The translations under genes and the position numbers were made by a program. Shown piece by piece: positions 12,158-24,800 of a stretch of DNA of 64,000 bases. A model generated the notes under the pieces. That model saw nothing but the letters and a program-made list of their open reading frames with translations, was not told the origin of the DNA and ran no database searches. The DNA is taken from contig BROE01000018.1 of the NCBI GenBank assembly GCA_036571765.1, forward strand, positions 13,202,592-13,266,591. The letters run 5' to 3'. The first letter of the stretch is position 1. Each line of letters begins with the position of its first letter. This stretch comes from Plecoglossus altivelis. Taxonomy: Eukaryota; Chordata; Actinopteri; Osmeriformes; Plecoglossidae.

Positions 12158-12805
12158 AGAGAAATGAACAATCAAACTTGTTTCTTTATTTAAATATAAA
12201 ATACTGTCATTTATACATTTATCAATATGCCATAGCCTACCATATGTCTTTGTTAAAGAGCTTAATATAAAGTCTTTCAACATGAAAGCAGAATTTTTCA
12301 ATGTGTGACAGCGTCCGGTATCATAACTAAGTCTGCCATTTGTAACAAACCAAACCGTGTGAAAATCCGGTAAAAACTCGGGGAGTCATGATTATTGTAG
12401 TTGAGGATACATCTTCCTCAGTAGAAATAAATGTGGGGGCGGCGCATTGGGGACCCATCCAAGATGGCGCCGCGCTGATACGTCCGCTCCAATAGGCAGC
12501 GTCAGTCTATGAGGCGTCTACTTATATTATGTCTATGCGTACAGTCTCTAAAACTCTAGTCGCTTGACGTTGTCAGCTGCTTGCATGACGCATCTAAGCT
12601 TCGTTACTGTGATCACGTGTTAAAAAAAATTTAAGCGAGGCCTTGGTACATAATATCGGAGGGTCGATGTGTGAAAACGGCTTCGAGCTAGACATAATTA
12701 CTTAATTATAAGCACACAAGATTACTGCGAACCCCGCCAACGTTTGTCCCTTTTATCTTTGTCACATTAGACAGTTTTGATATCTGCGGAGAGCTTTCTC
12801 AAGAC

Positions 12806-15800
12806 ATGGCGTCAAATGGTAAGATACAGATATTTGGAAAATTCGTTTTTGCAACATAAGCCAGCTAAAGAGCCAAAAGGTACATTTTTAGTACAAGCTA
12901 GCTTGCTAGAAAAACAAGGCAAGTTAGAGAATATCTGAATTATGGTTACGTTGTTGATGTTTGAGGTCAGCTAAATGTCTGCGTAATTATTTTTAAGACT
13001 ACGTCCGTCCAGGTACAGTTATTGTTATGTTATCGATTTATGTACATTGCGTTAGTCCTTTACACGCAATTTGTAACGGGATATGCAGTTAGACGTACTG
13101 AACCTGTACGGTCAAAACATGCTTGCACCGTGAAAAGCAATGAAGTCCCAGCTAGAAAAGGGATTTGTTTTTTCGCCATCTTGTTTAGGTCGAGAAAAAC
13201 TGGTATGGTCGTCAAGGTTGATTAATATTAACTAGGTTGTAGTTAGCTAGCGTCTTACATTTGGATGAGTTTCTTCTTTAAAAAAAGGAAAAAAAGAATC
13301 ACCTGACTGGTTACTCAGTCTATAATATTTTCAACCTAGATCATAGAGAACCGTTCATGACAGCATGGTCAGTTTTCAAGATAGATACAAATGCTTTCAT
13401 ATCTGAATCTCAACAATATTTATATGCTTTAACGTTAGTGTCCACTCTTTATTTTAGACATTGTTGATGTTTCCGTTATAGTTCTTGGCACAGAAATGTA
13501 AGACATTGATTTAGAATGAGTTCTAATTAAAACAATGTACCATTTAATCTCAGATTATTCTCAACCTGCTGCACAGGGGTAAGTCACAATTCATCAGATC
13601 AAGCATCAAATACATTGCAGTCATTTTCTCATCTCAGTATTTAAACAATGTGTTGTCATTTGCAGGTATGGTCCCTATGGGGGCCAAGTCAACCAGGGTT
13701 ATGGTCAGTCCTCCAATCAGAGCTACAGCCAACCAGGTTATGGAGGCTACAACCAGAATTCTGATAATAATTCTGCCCCATACAGCCAGGGAGGCTATAG
13801 TTCAAACTATGGCCAGTCACAGTCTGGTAAGCAATTGAAAACAACCAAAAATGTATACTGCTTTCAGCGTGAGATTGGTTCATGTATGTTATGCAAACAA
13901 TTGATCACTGTTTACGTAGTAACCTTTAAATATTATTGTTTTTAAACCTCCACTAACCCCCCCCCCTCTCTCTCTCCACTAAATCCCCCCTCCCTATTAA
14001 AACCCATTGGCTGTGCTTCATCAGGAGGATATGGCTCACAGCCCCCTTCCCAGGGCAGCTACAACCAATCTAGTCAGCCTTACAGTTCTGGAGGGTACAA
14101 CAGCAGCAGTCAACCTCCTCAGAGTGTCTATAACCAGCAGTCATCCTATTCTGGCTATGGGCAACAGCAGCTTTCTGCTCCATCTTCTGCAAAGTAAGTT
14201 ACCTGTTACTTTTGCACAGTACGCCAGTCCCATTTTTTCCAGGGACTAAAAGTAATTGGACAATGGACTCAAAGGTTTTGTGGACAGGTATGGGCTATTT
14301 GTTATGTCTTCATCGAGTAAGCGATCGAATAAGGTCCTGAGTTGATTCCAAGTGTGTCATTTGTTGGTGCAGCATTTGCACCAACAACTTGCAGTTGAAG
14401 GAGCTCTCAGAAAATCGGCATCATTATGCTGAAGAAAAAAAATTAGCCTTATATTAACGCGTCTACAATCGGCATTGAAGTATGCATTGAAGAATGTAAA
14501 GATTACGTTTAATTCAGGGCTCTGGAGTCTCATGCATTTGGCATGAGACTCAATTCAAAATTTTGCACAATCACACGCAACACTATGTATTTCTCATGCA
14601 GAGTGGTAAGGGATAACTTGTCCCGCTAAATATTAGCGATAGGGAGGTCACACTGTAGCATTATTTGCACTCGCAGAAATGCTCCCAAATATATTATTAG
14701 GTTGCACAATTTCAGGAGCGCATGCAACCAAAATGGTCGTAATTTTAAGCCCTGGGACCTAACTATTTTAACTGTAATTTTCTGCACATTTCTCACACTT
14801 TGACACTTCCACAGCTATGGTAATAATTCCCAGTCCCCGAACTATGGGCAGCAGCAGAGTGGAGGCAGCTATGGCAGCCAGAGTGGAGGCAGCTACGGGG
14901 GAAGTGGAGGTCAAAGCGGTGGTTATGGGGGCAGTGGTGGCCCGCTGCAGAGCTCCACGCATGGGGGTGCTCCTTATAGTCAAACATCCAGCTACAACTC
15001 ACCCCCACCCCAGAGTTATGGTCAGCAAAACCAGTATGGCCAGAGTGGAGGTAAGGAACAGATGAAGGTACTTAGAGAGGACTTCACATTGAGACTAGTA
15101 GCTGATGCTCATTAGATCATAGTGACTCATAGTTTGCTAAGCCAATTCATCTTCATATAATTCCAGGAATCTGTGTGTATGTGTCTGTGGTTCGATTATC
15201 CTGTGAACTGGGAACTGTATGAAATGTGTGCGTGTGTGTGTATATATATACATATATGTGTATATATATATATATATGTGTATTTGTATATATAGTATAT
15301 ATTGTATATATTTATTTATATATGGTGATTATATATATATATTATATATATTATGTATATTATATATGTGTATTGTGTATATTATACTATTATATATATG
15401 TATTATATATGTATATATGTACAGTATATATACAGTATATTTATGTATATATATGTATATATGTTGTATATATATGTGTTATATGTGTGTATATATGTGA
15501 GTTATGTATTATATATACTGGTATATAATGTTATTAATGATATAATATATTAATATATATATATGGTTATAATATATTATATATACTTAATAATTGGGTG
15601 TGTATATACTATATATATATATGTAATATGTATTTATATATGTGTGTTGATTATATATATTATATATACTATATATACAATATATATATATAATAATAAC
15701 ATTATATATGTATATACTGTATATACATATATATGTGTATATATATTATATGTAATATATATGTGTATATATATGTATATATGTGTGTATGTTATATATA

Positions 15801-18800
15801 TATATAGTATATATGTGTATATATATGCTATAAATATATTATTGATATGTGATATATATTATATATATATAATATATATATTATATTGTATATAGTATAA
15901 TATATTATATATATGTGTATATATTTATATATAGTATGTTATGTATATATGTTTGTTGTATATATATATTATAAATTGTGTATATATATATACTATATAT
16001 ATATATATATATGTGTATATAATATATAGGTATATATATGTGCTGATATTATGTGTTTATAAATATATATATGTGTTATATATGTATGTACTATTAGTAC
16101 TTATGTAGTCGGTCAATAGAGCTATTCGGTCTTGCGCCAAAACCTCGATGACCATAAAGGTGAAAGTAGTGAACTGTGAATTTGACCTGGTAATCTGCTG
16201 CACCGATTACTCGGCGAATCCAAGATTACTTTGATCGGCAATGCGAACACAGCTCCTGCTCCAGTCATATAGGGACCGGACAGCCCTGAGCAAAGGGCCC
16301 TGGACCCCGTACTCCCAGCAAACCCCCCACAGAACACTACGAGGGACACGGTCAAACGCCTTCCCCAGATCCACAAAGCACATGTGAACTGGTTGGGCAA
16401 ACTCCCATGGACCCTCAAGCACCCGATGGAGAGTAAAGAGGTGGTCCAGTGTTCCGCGACCAGGACGAAAACCACACTGCTCCTCCTGAATCCGATGTTC
16501 GACTATCGGTCGGATTCCCGTCTCTAGTACCCTGGCATAGACCTTACCAGGAGGCTGAGGAGTGTGAACCTCCTGTTGTTGGAACACACCCTCCGGTCCC
16601 CCTGGGTGGGGTACCTCGGTGGGGTACCACCACTCAGGTCTGCTAGTCCAGAAGCACCGTCCCAAGCCAAGACAGCCCCACAACATCCAGAGACTTAAGA
16701 TACTCAGGACGGATCTCATGTACCCCCAGGGCCTTGCCACCGAGGAGCCCACCAACCACCTCGGTGACTTCAGCCTAGGTGACTGATGAGTCCGCTTCCG
16801 TGTTCCCAGCCTCTGCTTCCTCCTCAGAAGATGTGTCAGCAGGATTGAGGAGATCCTCAATGTATTCCTTCCATCATCCAACAATGTCAGCAGCTCCCCA
16901 CTTGCACCGTGAACGGTGTTGGTGAAGCACTGCTTCCCCCTCCTGAGTCGGCGAACGGTTTGCCAGAATTTCCTTGAGGCCGTCCAACCAGGCTCAATAG
17001 GACTCTCTTCAGTTTGACAGCATCCCTTACTTCCGGTGTCCACCACTGGGTTCGGGGATTGCTGCCGACTGGCACCAGAGACCTTATGACCACAGCTCCT
17101 GGCCGCTACATCGACAATGGAGGCTGAGAACATAGTCCACTCAGACTCAATGTCCCCATTCCCCCCCAGGATCTGGGAGAAGCTCTCCTGGAGGTGCGAG
17201 TTGAAGACCCTGCTGACAGAGGACTCTGCCAGACGCTCCCAACAGACCCTCACAATACGCTTGGGCCTGCCACGTCTGTCCAGCTTCCTCCCCTGCCAGC
17301 GTATCCAGATCATGACCAGGTGGTGATCGATTGACAGCTCCACCCCTCTCTTCACCCGAGTGTCCGAGACACGCGGCCATAGGTCAGAGGACTCGACAAC
17401 AAAGTTGATCATCAACCTTCGGCCTAGGGCGTCCTGGTGTCACGTGCACTGATGGACGCCCTTGTGCTCGAACATGGTGTTCGTTATGGACAAACTGTGA
17501 CTGGCACAGATGTCCAATAACAAAACACTGCTCAGGTTCAGATCGGGGAAGCCGTTCTTCCAAATCACCCCTCTCCAGGTGTCACTGTTGTTGCCCACGT
17601 GGGCGTTGAAGTCCCCCAGCAGGATCTGGAACCCAAGCTGTGCGTGGAGGCAAGGCTGACTATATCTAGCCTGTAACGCTCGACCTCCTGCACAAGCTCG
17701 GGCTCCTTTCCTGCCAGCAAGGTGACATTCCATGTCCCCAGCGCTAGAGACTGTGTGCATGGCCACAGTCGTCCAGGCACCTGCCCCTGACCACCGCCCA
17801 CAACACACTGCACCGGCCCCCTACGGTCCTTCCTGTTGGTGGTGTGCCTGCAGGAAGGTGGTCCCACGTTGCCTTTTTGGGTTATACGCTGCCGGGTCCC
17901 ATGGGCAAAGACCAGGCACAAACACCAGGCGCTCGCCTGCAAGCACCCACTCCAGGCCTGGCTCCAGGGTGGGGCCCCTGTCACGCCACTCCGAGCGATG
18001 TAGCGGACCTCCTTTATCTTGTTGTCAAAGGGGGTAGTTGAACCGCGCTTAACCTGGCTAGTCACCTAGGACCAGTTTGCCTTGGAAGACCCTACCAGGG
18101 GCATATTTCCCCGGACAACATAGCTCCTAGGATCATCCGAGTACTCAAACCTCTCCACCACGTTAAGGTTGCGGTTCATCCCATTTCCACTTTTATTATT
18201 CATTTTTCCACAAAATATATATCCCATTTCCACTTAAATTTCTCTTATTTTGTGTCAATCAAAGGGTATTGATTTGTCATTTCACCATTCGTACATTAGA
18301 AGGAAACACAGGCTGCTTTTGCAAGTGTGAGCAATGTAAGTGTATTTTTAAAGGGTCACTTTGTCCAAAAATACAATAAATTTCACCTTACATATAGTGC
18401 TATACATCCATCTATATCATTTTGTGGTGAGTTGCTTTTTCTTCGCACTCCTTTTGTGGTGTTGAAATTGTCCAAAAATGTGATTGGGGGAAAAAAGTCT
18501 TCATTAATCTATTTGTGAATGAATGTTTACTGTGAAGAATCGCAAATATTCTCAGTATTTTGATTGTCTTCATAGTTATTATAAGAGGAATTCAAAACTA
18601 TTTTTGTTCTATTGTAGTTACTTTATGATAAGATATTTGTAGATATTTATAAAGCTATTTGTCTGTATTTTAACTGAACTGTAAGGTTTACCAATGGCTT
18701 TTACGTCACCCATGAGAAATAAGGCATGTATAGGAATTGTTTGGAACACATGGGGTGGAAATAACATCTGTAGCGCCATCTTTGGCAACGGTAGTTTATT

Positions 18801-21800
18801 TGTGGTTTGGAAGTTACTTGTGGCCTATAGTTTCTATGTGTCAAAACTTTTTACCATTTGGATACCATGTTGGAAATGCTTTATCACCAAGAGCCACCAG
18901 GGCCTTTGCTTGGAGCCACAAATTGAGAAGCGGTGGCTTAGTCAGACCAGCATTGCCAGAAATCCTTGGATGCGTGTGTCTGTTTTTGCTTTGTGGCTAA
19001 AGAAAATATGTCTCAGATCAGGCCACCTTATTCCATTGCTCTGTAGTCAAGTTTTGGTGCCCACTGTATGGACAGGGGTCAAAAAGGTACAACCCAATTG
19101 AAAGCTAAAGCTTTGAATAAAACTTTCTTTGTTCTGCCCCTAAGGTTATGGACAGGATACTCCCCCCATGAGTGGTGGTGGTCGAGGATATGGGGGCCAG
19201 GATGGAGGATATGGAGATCATGATGGACGAGGTACAAGGGGCCGTGGAGGAGATGGAGAATATGGTCGGGGGGCGGATCGAGGTTTTGACCGTGGTGGCC
19301 GCGGTGGACCAAGAGGCAGAGGGGGTATGGGGTAAGCATCTAAAGACTCTTTCTTCTCCCCCCACACACACATCTGTTTTGTCTCTCACATCTTAAACAA
19401 GTCCCTCTTTAAAATGTGTCTGGCAAACATACACGGTGCAATCGCCTCTCTTTGGGCCTTCACATGACTGAGACTGATCACACACTGATCATCTTCATGC
19501 ATACATCAGTCTTTAGACTCAAACCCATGGATACGTATGCTGACGGGTGTTCTAAGAGGTGCAAACTGCATATGCAGCTACGTGTGGATGTTAGAAGCTG
19601 GAATGCCTGTAAATGATGAACAGGCCTAAACAGATTAATCCATTTGGTTTGCTGCAGGTGCAGTGAACTATGGTCGGTACAAACCAACATGTGCTCTGAT
19701 CTAATCGCATGTCCAAATTGTAAAGATACCACTCCTTAGGGAATCAGCTGGTTGGAAGAAAACTCAATGGTGTAAAGCAAGACATGTCATGGAATGTTTT
19801 TCATTTGTAATCAGGTTAGGTAAGACAGGTTTTCCTGTCTTAAAAATAGGCTTAGGTGGTGGGTTGCATAACATCACAGACATAATGACCTAATGGAATT
19901 TCTACCAGTTTAGAATAGATCAGAATCAATGCAGCACTTTCTGGGGGAAGAATTGGAAAAATGCATTCCATAGTTGGTAGGAAGTAAGGTTGCCTTTAGA
20001 AAAGGTACATTGCTGGTCCCTGTGCATATGAAGGCTGTTAGACAGTGCTCTTGGAGGTGTTACCAGCTTTTTATTACTGCTATCTCTGCTCAGGACCCTT
20101 GGTGAGCTGAGTTTTATGAATTTGGACTGAGGAGCTCAATAGACATTGGCCTCAGGCCACTGGTTGTTTGGGTTGTGATTTTCCCTGTGAAATGAGCATT
20201 ACAGCCAACTGGAATGTGACAGTACATTGAAATGTGTGACTCTCTCCCAGCAGTCTGAATGGACAAATGTAACTAATTTGTCCCAAACAAGCTGGATAAC
20301 AAAACAATGTAATTTCAGTAAGTTTTTTTTTTTTAGCAAGCTATGAAACCTTTTCTATGTCTGCTGTGATTATTTTGCAATAATAAAAGTGTTGTGCTTT
20401 TGTGTTTTAAAGGATTCAAAGAAATGTTTAAGGGAGCAAGGGGTTCCAAACTTTTCACAGATATTGTACAAGACTTCTAAATGGTCTATTTAGTGCAATT
20501 GACTACATGGACTGTGTTATAGCACACGGTCAGAGTCAAAGGCCTTCAAAGCAACATGCACCACTCAACCTGCTTTTTTACCATTTAAACATTTACAGTG
20601 TTAAAATGGCTTTTCTCCGTTCCATCTAAACAACCCCCCACCCCCCAAAAAACAAAACAAAACAAGAAATTCAAGTCTGTTAACTGTTACTTCCCTGTTC
20701 AAAGCCACAAAAGTGCAAGCAAAGTAAATCTAATCTCAAACCTACATAGTTGCTAAATCTGTCCACATTGTATTTTGTCAGCAGTAGCTGGCTTGCAAGC
20801 TTCCATATAAAAGATTTTTATGCCACACATACTAACAGACATTCCTTTCACAAACCTGTCAGATTTGACTATAGACTTTATTTCCACTTTATAACTCCAC
20901 CCCCCACCCCCCCAAAAACAAAACAAAACAAGAAATTCAAGTCTGTTAACTGTGTTACTTCCCCGTTCAAAGCCACAAAAGTGCAAGCAACTATGTAGCA
21001 ACTATGCAACATAGTTTAGCAACTATGTAGGTTTGAGATTAGATTTACTTTGCTTGCACTTTTGTGGCTTTGAACAGGGAAGTAACACAGTTAACAGACT
21101 TGAATTTCTTGTTTTGTTTTGGGGGGGGAGGGGGGGGGTGGAGTTGTTTCTTGTCCAGGGCAACATGTAAAACATATCAGTCATATCTGTGGGAAGGAAA
21201 TAACTTGTACCATGCAATGACTGAATCAACCATGTAAAATTATCCAGATTAACATTTTGAAATAGATGCATGCATGAGAGAAATGACTGCCTCTTCAAAG
21301 TATGTTGGTCAGCACTATGGTCAGTATAAAGGTGAAAAAACAATTTATGCATTGATTCTGTCCCACTCATACACATTACATAACATTGTTATCACCCTGA
21401 TTCCCTTCCTCCCCACCTCTAACACAACCCCCTACCCACCCCACAGGATCACTGTGATATAATGCTTTAATGAATCTCTTAATCTCCTCCTAGGATATTG
21501 CCTCTCCAGGGTGGGTTTATTTATTTTTTCAATTAAGGGAGAAATAGTAAGAGAGGACATAGAAATGAATTTAGAAAGGATAAAGGAATACTCAAGGAAA
21601 GTGCACGGTGAACACCGTCTTGTAGGTAATACACCACACACTAAAGCCGTATATTGATCAGGAGAGTGTTGTAAGTCTCAAGACTTGTCATGTTCAGATG
21701 CTACATTTTTGACTGAAATCCTCCTTCACTGCAAGTTGTTTTGAACTCTGAGTTATGCACCTGTTTGCAAAATGAGTACATTGTAAAGCATCCTTTTCAC

Positions 21801-24800
21801 TGCAAATCCAGGAATCAATGACCTTTGGTATGGGCTTCTCCTTGTAATGGAGAATATCACAGTTGAAAGTGTCCACACACCAATAAGGGGTGACTGGATG
21901 TTCTATTAAGCCTTTGGTTTAGAGTTCTATTGTCAGAGCTGAAGACTGAGATCATGGGAAGCAAACAGACAAGGTCATTAACTGGTCCTTTGTCCCAAAT
22001 CTCTGACCACAAGGAACCTGTGAAAAACAGATAAAGCCTGATGTCGGTTGAAGAGACAAGTGAGGTGTGCACAGAGGGTGAGAGGGATAAAAAGAGGGCA
22101 AAGATGGGTTTGGATACGGAAAAGATAAAGAGGGGAGGATACCCCAGGAGAGAAATGGCTCGGTCAACACCAACCTTCAATGCGTGTCGCTTTTCTTTCC
22201 TTCTTCATCAGAATGGGCGATCGAGGAGGATTCAATAAGTTTGGTGGTAAGTGGCAAAACTCTTTAAACAACAGGTTTGACGGTTTTAAAGAGTCAAAGC
22301 TTAAGAAATAAGGGATTTGAGTTTAAAATGTTGAAATTATTAGAAAGTGGACAGTGTTCTTTGTCTATAGAATTACTTGGTATATGTGGTATGGGTGTAT
22401 TAGGTGTGGTAAAAGGTGATCAGTACTGATGAACAATACTGTTGAATAAATATCCTCTAAAGAAACCACTGTACATTACAAAAATCAAAGTAAAATATTT
22501 GTCAACGTCTTGCATTGGCAATCTAACCAATTCAGCACTGACTGCGAATTAAGCCACTGTGTTAATATGGTAGAGTTGGACCCATCAGGTATCCCCATAG
22601 AAAATGTACTGGGGCTCCTCCCTGAAAATAACTGTGTTCATGCATAGCGTAATATTATTGCGGTGAGATTGGTACCAAAAAACGATGTTCATTGTTCTTG
22701 CAATGGATGGATGATGTATGGTTATGGAAGAAGCACCTCAATATGCTGTGTCATGTGGCATGTGATTGTATGGTTCGTGAATTTACTCTACAGGTAAGAA
22801 CAACCTGTGTGTGTATGTCTGTCTGTGTGCGCGTGTGTAGTAGGGAGGACTAGACTAATTCAACAAAGCCTTTTTTCACCTTTTATTGTGGAGTCATTCA
22901 AATATGTTTTGACTGGCAGTTTCATCCAGAGTTGTCATGCCTAGCTATCTCAGGTTACTGAATTGACCGTGTGTTGAAAGTACAAGTCATGTTTGTCTCA
23001 ATTGTTGTGCCAAACCCTACCTCAGAAAGGACCATGTTTTATCCAGAATCAAGGTGCTTTCGTTTCGCTTTCATATCAAAAAAGGATCTCATCTTTGATA
23101 CTCTTGCATGGTGGTGTGAAAATCTTAAAATTAAGGCAACATTTCAGATTCTTAAGTAAGCCTGAACACTTAGGTCTGAGCATTAATTTATCTTACGATT
23201 TGTTCACATTGGCATGTTTGTTTAAGAGACTGACCATAAAGCAGAACTATTTATATTATTGGTCGGGGGTTGCCATATAACCTTTCATGTTAATCTTTAA
23301 TATAAAACTTTTAATTGATGAGCTGTACTCAGTTGGCTTCTACTTTTCACTTAATGGTATGAACTTGTGTTTAGTACCACAAGGATTCTCTTAGGTTTGA
23401 TCTTTCAAGAAAAGCTTTATAGAGATGCCTGTCTGCAAAATGTAATAAATGGTAAAAAATCCTGCAATATTTGTTGCTGCATTACAAATAATTTCCAATA
23501 GCAATGGAACAATCAAATGCGGTTAGGAAAATTTGAAAAGGTTTACTCAGTTTTGGTGCATAAAAGCTGTATAGCACATCTAGTCTTATCACGTTGTTAT
23601 TGACAAACATGGCACACTGGTCAACTTGCGCCCTTTCAAATACTTGAAGTAGCATTGGCATACTTTTATTTTGAAGAGTAGATACTAGAATTTACTCACA
23701 ATGAAGAAACTAAAAACCATAATCATCAGGTTGTCTATCTATAAATGAACTTGCTTAATATATCTGGGAAAAGGTTGACTGTATGTTAGTTTCCACAGAC
23801 GGAAATGGAAGGATTTTGTAGCAAGGAGAACGTGGATCAACTGCTCAATTGCTTAACCCTAAATATCCCCCTTTCATAACTATAGAAGTCAACAGGAAAG
23901 GAATGGTATTGTAAAAACAAACCTTCGTACTTTAGTAAATGGGAGTGGTTCACTGAAAAGGAGTGGTTAGTTGGCACACCAAAGAATTCCGATAGTGTTA
24001 CGATGTACAAAGGTGATGAACGTTTTCAATTAATCTTGTCTGTTGAACTGAAAATTAGAAAAATGTGTTCTCTGTTGATCATGTAAATGTGTTCTCAGGT
24101 TTCAATCTCTGAAAATACAAAAATTATAACTAATTACTGCCATAGACTGTGTCAGAGTATATCCCAAAAAAGGTTTTACTGGAGATGCTATAATAGTCAG
24201 TGCATGATGGGTTTGTGCACTGTTGAGGATAGGTGCTTGCTGATTTATTGACAAATAATACAGTTGTGTTCTGTTGCCTGTGGCACTACAAAAAGAAGAG
24301 TCCAAAACTTCAAAACTGCTTTAAAGGATACTCTAAAACGTTCTTCAAAATTCAGTGATATTTTTTAACTTGGTTCCATTAAACGTTGCTGTGTGTAATG
24401 TGACCTACCTTTGCTACAGATGAAGCTCATTGCGTTTTAGATGGACTATGGCCATAATGTGTGGGTTTATAATCCACATAAAGCTACAGGAACTGGATGT
24501 TGTGATGTGTTTGCGTGGAGTACTGTGTGTGTGCATGCGTGAGCTGTGATAAAAACTGGAATGGAGCACTGCAAAGTACCAAATGTGAGTCATGAATCAT
24601 TCCCATTTAAAAGTGGTCCTAAATGCTTCCACAATGTCTACTGTCCTATCGGAGTTCTGAGTTCAAAGATGACAATGCTCCTTTACCACACATCAAATTT
24701 AGCCAAATTTTGCTTTTTTGTGCGTTATGTGCGAAGGCATGGATGATCATTCAAAACGTGATTTCAAGAAGTTGTGGGTTAGTGTTAAAAAAAATTGTAG

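Larger units (their letters stand above)
9764..12537 (+). mobile_element. P-element/THAP-type DNA transposon, inactive, interrupted by a hAT element
   Basis: The ends are inverted copies beginning CATAGACA, with 27 of the first 29 bases matching and weaker pairing further in (both arms carry CCATNTTGG-like blocks). Both sides are flanked by the same 8 bp, CGTACAGT (9756-9763 and 12538-12545); 8-bp duplications are typical of P elements and also of hAT. The interior codes for P-element/THAP9-type transposase pieces (see 11664-12157). Removing the nested hAT leaves about 1.4 kb, so most of the transposase is already gone. The right end stops 268 bp before the fus start codon and probably borders or enters its promoter. 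Confidence 0.75.

Noticed and set aside
15219..15895. Several open frames of about 100 codons
   Set aside because: They are translations of a TA/TG microsatellite, made of Tyr, Ile, Val and Cys only.
16207..17415. 402-codon minus-strand frame as a host gene
   Set aside because: It contains LINE reverse-transcriptase motifs and runs on into adjacent frameshifted endonuclease pieces.
18694..19101. 135-codon frame in fus intron 5
   Set aside because: No splice sites in phase, no family match, and it overlaps the acceptor region of fus exon 6.
21857..22180. 107-codon minus-strand frame in fus intron 6
   Set aside because: Low-complexity Ser/Pro/Leu translation of an intron, with no splice support.
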